A DNA stretch of 64,000 bases, taken from contig JAKZAN010000004.1 of the NCBI GenBank assembly GCA_023053545.1, forward strand, positions 7,626,001 to 7,690,000. Reading direction: 5' to 3'. Positions 1 to 11,035 of the stretch are shown piece after piece. The stretch comes from Lepidurus packardi. Its lineage: Eukaryota > Arthropoda > Branchiopoda > Notostraca > Triopsidae. How positions within the stretch are numbered: position 1 is the stretch's first letter; every line of letters starts with the position of its first letter. Position numbers and translations under genes: made by a program. Under the pieces are notes generated by a model that was not told where the DNA came from, did no database searches, and saw only the letters and a program-made list of their open reading frames with translations.

Positions 1-660
1 CAATCTGAAGATGATGGCCATGATGATCAACCAATAAAACCATTGAAATCGTCCAACTTGAGTTTCAGTATTGAACAAACTTCTGTTCGCACTGACGATA
101 AGGAAGATATTGTAAGTTTAGCCAAGAAGCCCAGCAGTGATGCTGATGAAGCAATACAGATCGACAAAGTGCAACCTGAAGATGATGGCCGTAGTGATCG
201 ACCAATAAGACCGTTGAAATCGCCCAACTCAACTTTCAATATTGAACCGACTTCTCCTCTTCACATGGGAGAAAACAAAGATGCTGTAAATCTAGCTAAG
301 AAACCCAAGCAGAAGCCCAATGCTGCTGATAAAGCAATGCTGATCGACAAAATGCAACCTGAAGATGATGGTCGTAGTGATCGACCAATAAGACTATTGA
401 AATCGCCAAACCCAACTTTCAATATTGAACCGACTTCTCCTCTTTACACTGAAGAAAACAAAGATGTTGTAAATCTAGACAAGAAGCCCAAGCGGAAGCC
501 CTATCGTACTAAAAAAGAAAAAGCCATGCAGATTGACAATATGCAACTTGAAGTTGCTAGCCAGTCACCTTCAAAAGCTGTAACGAAGAAAGGAAAAGCT
601 AAACAACGAGAGGCTAAAGCTATGCAAATCGGCAACATGCAACCTGAAGAAGCTAGCAAA
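1..660 (+). repeat. In-gene tandem repeat, type 1 (QPEDDG unit)
   Basis: Coding tandem repeats with unit starts at 1, 172, 355, 544 and 640. The first three are well conserved, and spacing varies from 171 to 189 bases before shortening. Spacings are multiples of three, so the frame is kept. Confidence 0.8.
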
Positions 661-2169
661 TCATCGGTCGAAACTGAGGATCAAGTAGCAGAAAGTCCTG
701 TTTTAACAAAGAAAGGAAAAGCAAATCGCAAAGTTGCGAAAAAGAATATTTTGGAACTTGAAAGTAATGGCACAACCATGGGCGATAGTGTCTCGACTGC
801 TGAAAAGGAGGAAGCAACCCAAAGCCAAAAGTTGCTCGTTTCACCCAAGAAGCGCAAGCCTACTGCCAAAGTTTTGCAAAAGGACAACATACAAGCTGTA
901 GATGCTAGCAAGTCGACGGTAACGATAATGTCTCGACTTATTCAAACTGAGGAGCAGGAAGTAGCAGTTAACCCTGTCTTAACAGCAGTTAACCCTGTCT
1001 TAACGAAGAATCCGATAGCAGCATGCAAAAATACCAAAGCTGTGAACAAAAATATTTTGGAACTTGATAGTAATGGCAAAACCGTGGGTGATAGTAGCTC
1101 GACTGACGAAAAGGGGAAAGCTACCCAAAGCGAAAAATTGCTCATTTCACCTGAGAAACGCAAACGTACTAATAAAGCTTTGCAAAATGACAACGTGCAA
1201 GTTGAAGACGCTAGCAAATCTTCAGTCGAAACTGAGGGTCAGGAAGTAGCGGAAAGTCCGGCTTTAATGAAGAAAGGAAAAACAAGCCGTAAAGCTGCTA
1301 ACAAGAATATTTTGGAACTCGACAGTAATGGCACAACCATGGGCGATATTGTCTCGACTGCTGAAAAGGAGAAAGCTACCCAAAGCGAAAAATTGCTCGT
1401 TTCACCCAAGAAGCGCAAACGTACTGCTAAAGCTTTGCAAAATGACAGCGTACAAGCTGAAGATGTTAAAAAATCCCCTGTTGAAACTGAGGAGCAGGAA
1501 GTAGTAGTTAACCCTATCTTAACGAAGAAATCAAAAGCAGCGTGCAAAAATTCCAAACCTGCCAACAAGGAAGTTTTAGAACTTGACAATAATGGCACAA
1601 CAATGGGCAATAATGTCTCGACTGCTGAAAAAGAGGAAACAGCTCAAGTGAAGGAATTGCTCGTTTCACCGGCGAAACCGAAACGGAAGCGCAAGGTCAC
1701 AAAACAGTCTGTCAGCGAGACGATCGATCTTAATGGTAATGATGACCATGAGCTTCCCTTAGCTACTCAAGCTCGTAAAATGGCAGATCTTTCCGTTAAA
1801 GCCAAAATTAAGAAGACGAAATCGGCTTCCAAAGCTACGGAGAAAGTAAATTTTAATCAGGATACTACTTCACAATCTTTTCACGTCGAAGAAGAGAAGA
1901 AGCCAACTGGAGTTCAGAATGACCCACCTGCTGCTAAAGACGAGTCCAAGATTGACTCACAACTCGCGGAAAAACCGGGAGTTTCGAGTAAGCAAGCAAA
2001 CGTTGAAAAATCTAACGATAGTGAAAAGGAAAATCCAGTATCCGATTTGAAAGCCAAATCGAAGAAGCTTAAAGGGAGCTCTAAAGCAGTAGACGAAGAT
2101 GCAGTATCTCCAATATTTAAAAGACGCGTCTTACGTCAACGCAAGCATGTCAGTTATTTAGAAAATTAA
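1..2169 (+). CDS. Lysine-rich repeat protein, 3' part (5' end outside window)
   Basis: The reading frame is open from base 1 and ends at TAA 2167-2169, giving 722 visible residues. The TTG at 43 is not a start. I do not recognise the family. Two internal repeats are visible. The first (about 57-63 residues, containing QPEDDG and FNIEPTSP) recurs at about 1, 172 and 355, with degraded copies at 544 and 640. The second (about 85-100 residues, containing NILELDSNGTTMGD and LLVSPKKRK) recurs with GTTMG-like cores at 769, 1075, 1330 and 1594. Each second-type unit has an SPxKRK or SPxKPKRK cluster, which looks like a nuclear localisation or CDK-phosphorylation site. A KEN tripeptide at 2026-2034 lies in an acidic, Ser-rich setting and could be an APC/C degron. 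The tail is very basic (FKRRVLRQRK). A disordered, cell-cycle-regulated nuclear or chromosomal protein is my inference. No enzymatic domain is seen. Confidence 0.8.
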   Translation, partial: QSEDDGHDDQPIKPLKSSNLSFSIEQTSVRTDDKEDIVSLAKKPSSDADEAIQIDKVQPEDDGRSDRPIRPLKSPNSTFNIEPTSPLHMGENKDAVNLAKKPKQKPNAADKAMLIDKMQPEDDGRSDRPIRLLKSPNPTFNIEPTSPLYTEENKDVVNLDKKPKRKPYRTKKEKAMQIDNMQLEVASQSPSKAVTKKGKAKQREAKAMQIGNMQPEEASKSSVETEDQVAESPVLTKKGKANRKVAKKNILELESNGTTMGDSVSTAEKEEATQSQKLLVSPKKRKPTAKVLQKDNIQAVDASKSTVTIMSRLIQTEEQEVAVNPVLTAVNPVLTKNPIAACKNTKAVNKNILELDSNGKTVGDSSSTDEKGKATQSEKLLISPEKRKRTNKALQNDNVQVEDASKSSVETEGQEVAESPALMKKGKTSRKAANKNILELDSNGTTMGDIVSTAEKEKATQSEKLLVSPKKRKRTAKALQNDSVQAEDVKKSPVETEEQEVVVNPILTKKSKAACKNSKPANKEVLELDNNGTTMGNNVSTAEKEETAQVKELLVSPAKPKRKRKVTKQSVSETIDLNGNDDHELPLATQARKMADLSVKAKIKKTKSASKATEKVNFNQDTTSQSFHVEEEKKPTGVQNDPPAAKDESKIDSQLAEKPGVSSKQANVEKSNDSEKENPVSDLKAKSKKLKGSSKAVDEDAVSPIFKRRVLRQRKHVSYLEN
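690..1700 (+). repeat. In-gene tandem repeat, type 2 (LELDSNGTTMGD unit)
   Basis: Four coding repeats, with the GGC of the GTTMG/GKTVG core at 769, 1075, 1330 and 1594. Spacings are 306, 255 and 264 bases, all multiples of three. Each unit carries an SP-basic cluster. Confidence 0.8.
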
Positions 2170-2262
2170 TTTTAAAATAGTATTTTGAGCAAGGAACCTG
2201 TATGATTCATATTGATTCGTATCATTCCCTCCACTTTCACTATCGATTTGAATACAACCTTG

Positions 2263-2268
2263 AATAAA
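2263..2268 (+). promoter_or_regulatory. Poly(A) signal of the repeat-protein gene
   Basis: AATAAA lies 94 bases after the stop codon in an AT-rich stretch. No better candidate is closer. Confidence 0.5.
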
Positions 2269-2561
2269 AGGCAATTATATTAATATAAAAAAATGATTTT
2301 AACAATACATTGTACTCGCTCTCTGTATTATATATTGTATTAATTTCATTAATCTTTGGCAAAAAACTAGTAAATTGTGAATAGGTCAGGGATTATAAGA
2401 GGTCATGAATATAAGCGTGAGCAAGGGTACATTGTAAACTACTAAACTGCTGTTGGGGATGAAGGTTTTGGATTTGGGAGTAGAAACTCGTGGTTATGAA
2501 AAACGTGGCATCGTATGGAAAGATTGAAGATCTTGATTGAAGAGAATCTTTCAACGTAATC

Positions 2562-3297
2562 TCATTTACCGAGCAGAATCTTACGAGTGGCACCGAAACT
2601 CTGACCGGATTGCGTAGCGCCGCGATTGGTCCCGGCTTGTAAACCGATAACAGTCTCACCTGCACGCAATTGTTCTTCACTAAAGTTTCGCTTGTTTTCA
2701 TCGGAAGGTTTAGGGCCCAGATAAGGTCCTTTCCACTCGGGGTGTCGATAGGTCTGAAACATTTATAGTGAGGACAATAATGTGAGTTGTTGGCAGCCGA
2801 GACGATTCGCTAATGGATTGTAATAGTTACCGCTCTTCCTATTGCAAAAAGTGTAGAAGCCACGGCGGCAATGTCTTTCTTCTCCCATAAGTCTGTTGTC
2901 TGGAATACGTCCAACTCGGGTACACCGTATTCTTTGCATGCAGACTGAAACCTAAGATCTCGCAAATATACAAAGCCGCTTTTCGCTAATTGAAGAATAA
3001 AAAAGAAAGTAGTATTGCTCTTACTTGCTAATGTTTTCCATGAGTTTGAACTGGCCGCCAGTGGTATTAATCTTGGGAATGGATCCGGGACGCAGAATGT
3101 TCATAACTTTGCATAAAAGGACTCCATCTTGGAGTGCGTCTTCAAAACTAGCTCCTATTGTTCATTAAAAGAAGATTTTTTTAATCAATCCGTATGTTTT
3201 ATGAATAAATTTAAGCGTTTACCTGTTGGAAACGTCTCTCCAGTGACGGTTTCAATCCAAGCTTGCGCATCTAGCTCCTGTTCAGGGTCTCGGCGAC
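2562..3297 (-). CDS. Mp20: Calponin-homology muscle protein Mp20 (first exon not resolved)
   Basis: A small actin-binding protein with one calponin-homology (CH) domain and one calponin-like repeat, as in arthropod muscle protein 20. Four coding exons join in phase: 3297-3223, 3154-3025, 2951-2831 and 2753-2562, all with GT-AG borders. Visible landmarks are RDPEQELDAQAWIE and DALQDGVLLCKVMN of the CH domain, GVPELDVFQTTDLWE, and the carboxyl-terminal GLQAGTNRGATQSG calponin repeat ending RKILLGK. That last stretch is very close to what I know of Drosophila Mp20. The exon entering at 3297 needs one base plus an initiator Met from a further upstream exon. In the family this exon holds about 13-15 residues; I could not place it between 3300 and 4480. 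The gene faces away from a second calponin gene at 4485. Expected role: muscle thin-filament regulation (family knowledge). Confidence 0.88.
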
Positions 3298-4484
3298 CTA
3301 CAGACTTTACGGAAACGAAAAGAACAACATTGTAAAAGGTCTGTGTTTCTGTGTTTCGTTAACTGGACGTCGAATACGTGGGAGAGAGCTAATTTCCGCA
3401 GTGTCGAAACAAACAAATGGACTAATTGGTCAAGTGCCAGCCAAGTTTTAAAGTTAGCTCGGTAGTTCTGCAATACGCATCAGGGACGTGGGCGTTGGAC
3501 TCCTGTCGGTTTTTTCTTTGTTAAATTGATGGGCAACTGGAAACTATTCTCCCTTGCTTTGCTCCTAATCGTATTAACCACAAAAAACGTTGTTCCATTG
3601 AAAAAAAGAAAATGTTCATTCATACGTTCAAAGAAGTATTATTAGACTCCCAATATAAGAAATACAAGTTCTTTGCATTTCTGCACGCATACAATTTTTT
3701 TAATGAGCATTTTCATCTCTGCTTCTTAGAAAACCGAGTTATTTTAGTTGGAATTCTCGTAAAATTCCCGACATATTTCGCTATAAAATACAAGAAAAAT
3801 CATAGCAGGCAATACCACACCAGCTGCGACCCATCTGAAATTATACATGAATACTTGATGAAGTACAAACTGGTGGCATGTGGGCGGGAAAGTTAAAATT
3901 GGAAGCTGACTTCAGCGCTCTATCAAATTAGCTACGTAATGGGTTCGCTTTTACCTATGTGCTGAGTGATTCTCCCAACGTTACAAGATTTATTTACCAC
4001 CTCGGGTTTGGCAACGCTCGCAACCACCTTCAAGCGAGTGTGAAGGACGGAGGATTGACCAATTTGCGATCCATTTAACTTCGCGTGACCTACTAAGAAC
4101 AAGAGCTGAGACATATCTCGCAGTCACGGAGGAAAACGGCCCAGCAATAGCCACGGCAATAGTTTCATTTTTGTTGCTCCAACATTCTGGGACTTTAAAG
4201 CCAAAACACAAGTACCGGATGGCGTAAAGGGGACGCCGAAGACGTCTTGAAATGAATTTGTGGCTCCCAGCCAGAATGTGCAAAAGTTCACAGCGCTTGT
4301 GGGCCTCTCCCCACATCTTCAACCACCTGGTTCTCACTTAAAACTTGAGCAAGAGACAAGAGGACGTCCGAGAGAAAATTCAGGCGTCTAGGGCGTCGCT
4401 AGTCAGTGACCCACCGGCATCCCAAGTGCGAAAGTGTCTTTCATCCCTTTTTCCAGATATTTATTTTCCTGACTACGCATAAAC
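3298..4484. other. Spacer between divergent calponin genes
   Basis: About 1.2 kb that should hold the first exon of the minus-strand calponin gene and the promoters of both genes. Short open frames on both strands show no recognisable protein. A minus-strand ATGCCG followed by GTGGGT near 4420 resembles the tiny first exon of the plus-strand neighbour, but its phase does not fit the exon ending at 3297. Confidence 0.4.
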
Positions 4485-5443
4485 ATGCCGGTAAGCGTGG
4501 CCGCAAGATTGATAGTTTGTCCTCAACTTTTCTTCAAAACTCGATTTGGAACGGATAGTTATAACTACCATAGTTATTAACCATTACCAATGGCGAAAAA
4601 AAAATAACTGCTGTAACATTTTATTAGTATCCACTGGTCTGTTTCGCCCTCTTTTTCTTTTGCTCCCATTTTTCCTCGAACGGCCTTCTATATTTAACCC
4701 TTCAATTTCTCCTTCTGACACTCGATGCCAACATATGGCTTGAATAATTTGGAGTTAAGCGAAAGATGTAACGTTCTAACCGCTTTTACTGTTCGAACCC
4801 TTCTCCAGGGCCGCAACAAGGAGCAGGAGCAAGAAATCTTGACCTGGATCGAGGCTGTGTTGGGTGAGAAGCTGCCAGCCGGTGCTTATGATGATGTCTT
4901 GAAAGACGGCGTGCTGTTATGCAAGCTAATTAACAAAATTGCACCAGGCTCCGTCAATAAGATCCAGACCAGTGGAGGCAGTTTTAAGCTCATGGAGAAT
5001 ATCCAAAGGTGAACACCTCTTGTAATTTCAAGATCTGAAAATGTTCTGCAACAACCGGAACGTCTTTCATAGATTCCAGCAAGCCATAAGGAAATACGGT
5101 GTGCCCGATGAAGAAATTTTCCAGACAGCAGACCTTTACGAGAAACGCAATATTCCTCAAGTTACCTTGTGTCTGAACGCCTTGGGTAGAATTGTAAGTC
5201 TTGATTTAACCGAAGATGATATCCATTCTTTCAAGGTAATAACTATTTTTATTTTTCTAGACCCAGAAACATGCAGACTATCAAGGCCCCAAACTAGGAC
5301 CGAAAATGGCTGAAGAATGCAAGCGCGAATTTTCAGAAGATCAACTACGTGCGTCCGAGGGTCATTTGTCTCTTCAAGCCGGATTTAACAAAGGAGCATC
5401 TCAGACTGGTCTGGGTGCATTTGGAAACACTCGACATATGTGA
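4485..5443 (+). CDS. Calponin-family protein (CG5023/transgelin-like)
   Basis: Four exons, 4485-4490, 4809-5008, 5073-5193 and 5261-5443, make 510 coding bases (169 residues). The first exon is only ATGCCG. It joins to GGCCGCAACAAG, giving MPGRNKEQEQ, which matches the short start I recall for the Drosophila CG5023 type of calponin. This is why I prefer it to the ATG at 4725, which would read through the intron and its acceptor. Residues about 10-110 form the CH domain (DDVLKDGVLLCKLINKIAPG, GVPDEEIFQTADLYEKRN). Residues about 140-165 form a calponin-like repeat ending GNTRHM, a classic family end. Likely an actin-binding protein of muscle or cytoskeleton. The exon borders match those of the Mp20 gene on the other strand in place and phase, so the two are paralogues. 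Confidence 0.9.
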
Positions 5444-6831
5444 AGCATAAAGTACCGTTTCTTCCTTTCACGTACTTCAAGTTATACCAAATACTTACGT
5501 AAAAATTTATTGCTATATACGTTATACCCGCGAATGCCAAGTTTGGTTTTTCGGGTTGTATTGACGCCAGCTAAAACCATTCTTTTACTAAAAATAATAT
5601 ATTGACAGACAAAATATCTGTTGTTTGAAAAGAGTAAAGTAAACAAAAGATTGACTATGACCAAAACTATTTTTGGAACTTCGTTTCTTCTTGGCACTTC
5701 GCATCCCTTTCCCTCCTTCGTAAACCAAACAGATGCTGGACTGCTGGCGCCCGCCGTTTGGTTTTGCTTCTTGTTAACTATGCAGTGCATTGCTTAGTCT
5801 ATATACTTGTCGAAAAGTGGGGGAAAAACAAAAAGAAAGAAATTTGTCTAAAAAACTGTCCTAATCTTGTACTCCATAAATGCTTTTATTACAGTCTTTG
5901 GTATCCTGACCATCTAAGAAATGTAATGTAAAGGTCAGGAATTTGCTTTCGTTGTTTATAACGTTTCTAACTGATTAAACCTCCGTTTGTCTTTTTATAA
6001 CTCAATTAGCAACACCCGGAGTCAAGGGATTCATTTCTATAGTTGAACTTAGTAATAGACGTTGTAAAAGTAAAAAATTCAACCATTCAAGTTGTTTTGA
6101 AAAAGAAGACGCCAACCAAATTTAATATTCATGTTTCATGTTTGTATGAAAAAGTTCGGAAGATATTGAACACAAACCTGCCAACGAGGACGTCCGGCCA
6201 TTGCTATCCAAGTTCTGAAATAGACGGACAAGTAAAAAAATACGCTTTAACACTGAACGGTGGGCCTTATTTTAAAGAAACACAGCGGATCTGCACCGGC
6301 AAATTTTGGGGTTTTCCGAAAATAAAGGAATCAATCAGCGGTTACTGAGGAATAGCGATGCTATTGGTACGAGAGATTACAAGTATACTGCGGCCAGTTT
6401 CTCCCTCTCTCTGTCTCTGATCCTAACGCAAAGGAAGGCTGCATGTGGGGTTCGGGAATTGGGAACTACACCAGCATGTCCATAAATGGGCACGGCCAGC
6501 TTTCTTTTTACCAGTACAACATACCTAACCTTCGCAAACCTTCCACCCCAGCCTCCTGTGACTCATATATGCCTCTAGAATGGGTGATCAGGCTCGCCTG
6601 CATCCCATTTGGTTTCCAATTCCCTTTACGTTACCTGTCCAGTGCCACCTGAGACGACTTTTCACGCCCTAAAGCACAGTGGAGTCATCGAAAAACAAAA
6701 ACAAGGTCGAACAGGCTCGTTTCCATACTCAGAATAAAGAGAAATTGAGATTGATACGGGAGTTTTGCGGATATGGTTTATTTCAGGATAAGGGAGGGAA
6801 AGGATACAACACATGCGCTAAATGCGAATTG
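5444..6831. other. Intergenic, no supported gene
   Basis: Between the 3' ends of the plus-strand calponin gene and the minus-strand WDR6 gene. The longest open frame (6043-6348, +) has no recognisable domain, lacks codon-level support and is not flanked by splice signals. AATAAA on the minus strand at 6782-6777 is the likely WDR6 poly(A) signal. Confidence 0.5.
6777..6782 (-). promoter_or_regulatory. Poly(A) signal of WDR6
   Basis: Minus-strand AATAAA 50 bases after the WDR6 stop codon at 6834-6832. Confidence 0.55.
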
Positions 6832-9800
6832 CTAACTTCCTGTCTGAAGGGGAATGCAAGCCAAGACTTCCAAACCTTGGCCGAAAACACAAGCATGCCA
6901 GTCATCCCTAAAAACAGCTGCCCCTTCGGTCACCCTGCAGACGCCCAGAGTTGAAAATAAGTGTTACGTAACTTTTGCAGGGCAAACAGTTTTTTTTTTC
7001 TGTTTTTTTTTACCTATGTCGGAAAACATGCAAGCCTTGGATGTCAGCAACGGAACTCAGCCAAGCCTTTCTCCATATTAGCGATAATGACGCAAAATCT
7101 GCTATTGGGTCAACGCTCAATACGATTTGCCATAAAACTAAACGCTGGTCAATGGAGGTCGTTAAAATGTAGTTACTAGCCAAGAATCTCGCTCCTAAAA
7201 ACCAAGAAACACGGTTCTAAATGCAAATGTGTAGAATTTAATTTGAACTACCGGTAACTTGAGCTCCATGTGCTTGGGGATTAGAGTATTTAGACAGCAA
7301 ACGGAATTCATTTCCGAATTGTTCAACGAGGCTACAATGGATGGCATTGTCGTCTCCTCCAGTGACCAGCAAGAATTTAGAATCCGTCAGCCAAGTAATG
7401 TCGAGGGCATTCACGCCTGATTGATGGCAACCGAACCGAACTTGTAAAACCAGAGGATTGATGCCCCAAAAGCTTAGGTGACCATCATTCCCGGTTGTTA
7501 TCATTGTAGGAGCCAAATTTGTTGTCGACAGCATTCTGACACGGAGCAGACAAGAGTCTTGAGCTACTGCCTCTTGCAGTGTGAAATTTCGTTGAGAAAA
7601 ATCGAAGCTGAACAGTCGGAGCGTGCCGTCTGAGCAAGCAGCAGCAATGCGATAGACGGAATCATCATAACGCCAAAGGTTCACGTCCATGTAACGCGTC
7701 TCGGGGTCAGGAACAAGGACGGGGTTCAGCCACGGTCTCTTTTTGCTTGGCTTTGAGTTCCCGCGTAATAAATATGATGTTAAGTGGTGGCAATTGACCC
7801 TGAAACCTGCGCCGTCCAAACTCGCTGTAACGAAAAATAGAGTTTTAATTAAAGCGCCCTAAGTGAAGCTCGTTACTTAAAGCTATCACAAGTGAAAGCC
7901 ATTCATAAAGTTAAGAAGCTGTCCGATTATATACCGTAGACTCTGAATAAAAACTCGTATTACGCTTTAGATCATTTTTGCCATTTTAATTTAATTAATC
8001 GTAATTCATTAATTCAATTAAGTATACAATTAATTGACTTTCTCAATATATAATTATGTATATATAATGCATATATAGTAAATCATTAATAAAAAAATTT
8101 TAAAGCTAGAAAACCATGGGAAAAAACATTCTTATTAAAACATTAATCACACCAATTACACTCACCTTCGAACTTCAGCTTGGTAGCGACTAACTGGGCA
8201 CGCCCTCCACCAGAAATCATCAAAAATTCCTCCATATCCTGCGTTCTACAGTAACCAAAATAAACAATGCGTTTAGATACTTTTTTCAAATAAATTTACT
8301 TGCTAATTTGGCAAATTGACAACGCTCGAACGCTAGAAATGTGACTACGGATTGTTGTTAAGAAGCCTAGGCTAGTTTCGTTCAGGCAATGAAGCCGAAT
8401 TTCTGTATCCTCTCCGCCAGTAACGAAAACAGTTCGGTTTAACGGGTCTAGCGTTATGCAGCTTTGAACAGATTTGGTATGCAGCCCAGACTGTGTCATA
8501 AAAGTATTAAACTAATAGTTTATGTAGCTATTTTAACCATGTACTTTGAAACTCGTGGTGGCAATAGATTGTAATTGAGCTCGATGAAGGAAAACCTTCT
8601 TATCTTTGATAAAAACGAATACGGCTTCAGAATCCTTCGCTACGAGGAAATCCCAGGAACGATGTCCACCCCCGCAACGGATTCTCAGCAAATCGCGCTG
8701 CTGTGCACAACTCCAGAGCACGAAATCTGACTATTCAAAAAGGATGTTGTTCAAAACAACTTTATTTTTACAACCTTATTTTTTATTTTTATTTTATTTT
8801 ACTACCGAACTAAAGCCGGTAACGAGTGTTTCTTCTTGCCAAGCCAAGGCGTTTGAAGTCCAGCCCAAATGAGTAACATCCTCTCGTAAAACGCATTCTT
8901 CGTCACTGCAATCAATCCCAAAATCGCAGACTTTGACAAACCCATCTTTCCCAGTGCTGATTATATATCCGGGCCAGGCTGTTAAACTCGTAATGCCTTC
9001 TTGTCCATGGAAATGTTGCAAACTTCGTACAAGAATCTACACGAAAAGACAGACAATTGAAAAATAGTGAAAAATTCGTGGGTTTTAATCTTTTTTTTTC
9101 AAAATATAGATGTATTGCCTGTTCGTGCATGCTGTAAATATGCAAACTACCGTCACGGTCTCCGACCAAGAGTTGCTCTTCGTGCAGCAACGCTGAAGCC
9201 GCCCACCGCTGCTTACAAGGAGGGAGAACAAAAACTCCAGGTTGTTTTGCCAACTCATTTTTGTTGTATTCCCATACACTCATTTTCCCATTTGTCCCAC
9301 ACACTAATAACAGCGAATCCGAAAGCCAGATCAAAGAAAACACTTTTCCTTCCGCGGCTTGCTGAAACGCCAGCTTTCTGGCAGTATTGGCACCTAATTA
9401 CCAGCTTTAAACTATGCTTCAAAAACGTAATTCTTACTTGTATCATATAAAGCAACCTTGCCTTTCAGCGTGCCAATGGCTAAGATAGCTCTATTCGGGT
9501 TAAAAATGAAAGTACTGGCGTTGATGTACTCGTTTGAACTGTCTAGAACGGTCCATTCTTGCTGCCAGAAAAGTAAATCGCCTTTAGAGGACAACATGTA
9601 AACGCTACCCGTATTGGATAATGCCAATAAACGTGGGTAGTTCAAATCTGCGTTAGGGAAAGGCAGCTTATTCGGTGCAATACTTAGATTGTTCGCTAAA
9701 TTCCAGCATTTAATCGCTCCATCCCCTCCTCCTGTTATCTGAAAGAAAAGTGTCATCATAATTCGACATAACATGCACATAATGAAGGCCTTTTTACCAG

Positions 9801-10897
9801 TATTCCCAGCGTTGGATGATAATCTGCAGTCCATATAGGTGCTCCTCCATGCGCTCGCCATTTGGCAACTATTTTTCCTTCTAAACTCCATAAAACGACA
9901 CAAGAATCTTCGCCCAAACTACAAATTCCTGGTAAATTTGGTTTGGACGTTGCTGAACACAAGTTTAAAGCTTGCATAACACGTGCTGAGTGACCAAACA
10001 AACATAATTGAGGCCCCAGAGTACAGCTTTCCCAGGAAGGTTCCTTCTGGAATTGGACGGACCATGTTCGCACGCTACGGTCATCCGATGTCGATATAAT
10101 GGCCTTCAACTGAGGAGAATACTGGACGGAAAAGATGACACCCTGGAACCAACGACAAGAGGAAACTTAGAAGCTGTATTTCTTTTTAAAAAAAGACTAA
10201 CTACCTTATGGCCTTGTAGGCGATGGAGGACGGGACTAGTTGCCAAATCTTTCCTCGGTTTCCAGATCAAGATTTCCTGGAAAACCGTACCGGATAAAAT
10301 AGCCAAATTCTCCCACGTATGGCCAATGATCGATCCACAGTATCTGAAAGAGGATAGAAGTGTTTTAGGTTTTTAAGGTAATTATATTTTGAACCTACAG
10401 AATACATTTCTCTTCGCAAAGGACTGAATTGAGCTTTTCTCCGGTCTTCCAGTCCCATAAGGAAAACGTGTTATGGGCTAAAAGCAGTCCTAATTGTCCT
10501 TTGTTGTCCAAAAATTTCAAGTCCCAGATCCAGTCGTTTTCTTCGAGTGTTTTGACACATCTTGCCAGATGTGCTGAATGTTTTATTAAGGTTTCATCGT
10601 GTTTATGTGTGATCTGGATTATTGAAAATTGCTTGGCGCCATAAACAGCAAGAAACGGGTTATCTGTTTCTAAACAGCGAATGCCGTGAACAACTGCTCC
10701 TTTAAAGCAAGGTAAAGATTGTATGCATTTTTTCGATTCGATGTCGTATACATTGAGGGAGCTTCCGGATCCTTAAACACATTTAAACTCGTATTTGGTT
10801 TCTAATAATGCAGTAAATTAAATTCACCTTCAAATAGTAGATCACCTACAACTTTTAGAACCGTAACGTGAGTTGACAAGCAAACTTTTTCAAACAT
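6832..10897 (-). CDS. WDR6: WDR6, WD40 subunit for tRNA 2'-O-methylation
   Basis: Thirteen exons join in phase into about 1003 residues: 10897-10828, 10771-10399, 10343-10205, 10142-9798, 9738-9438, 9393-9119, 9036-8811, 8726-8545, 8490-8300, 8245-8166, 7824-7252, 7194-7014 and 6907-6832. An alternative acceptor would extend the last exon to 6934. The protein is almost wholly WD40 repeats. Landmarks shared with metazoan WDR6 are STSDDRSVRTW, FGHSARVMQ, GEDSCVVLW, RCGGGHRSW, HISSVRAL, DPETRYM, ACSDGTLRLF, TSIDQRLVLW and the end FGQGLEV. In yeast and animals the Trm734/WDR6 protein pairs with the Trm7/FTSJ1 methyltransferase to modify the wobble position (34) of certain tRNAs; this is family knowledge. 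The intron after exon 6 starts with GC, the only phase-compatible donor I see there. The donor after exon 7 (A then GTTCGG) is weak but restores GFNFVLWS. Confidence 0.93.
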
Positions 10898-11035
10898 TTT
10901 ATTGACACGTGCGTCTGTTTACGATGTGTTTCCACTACATGCATCGGATCTAGCTCACAAGATGGTGTCTACACACAAAACATCTAGGTGCTAGGTGGGT
11001 GGTGATCATGTTGATAAATAACGGATACTAGAACT
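10898..11035. promoter_or_regulatory. Shared divergent promoter, WDR6 and dolichol kinase
   Basis: Only 138 bases separate the two start codons, which face away from each other. The interval has no TATA box in a sensible place. It contains a CACGTG E-box at 10906-10911, five bases upstream of nothing but WDR6 leader sequence. A shared bidirectional promoter is an inference from the spacing. Confidence 0.6.

Noticed and set aside
4725..4808. ATG at 4725 as the start of the plus-strand calponin gene
   Set aside because: It would read through a polypyrimidine tract and CAG acceptor. The ATGCCG exon at 4485 joins in phase and gives the family-typical start.
6043..6348. 101-codon open frame on the + strand between the calponin and WDR6 genes
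   Set aside because: No domain or family signature, no flanking splice signals, and it lies in the 3'-to-3' spacer. Probably chance.
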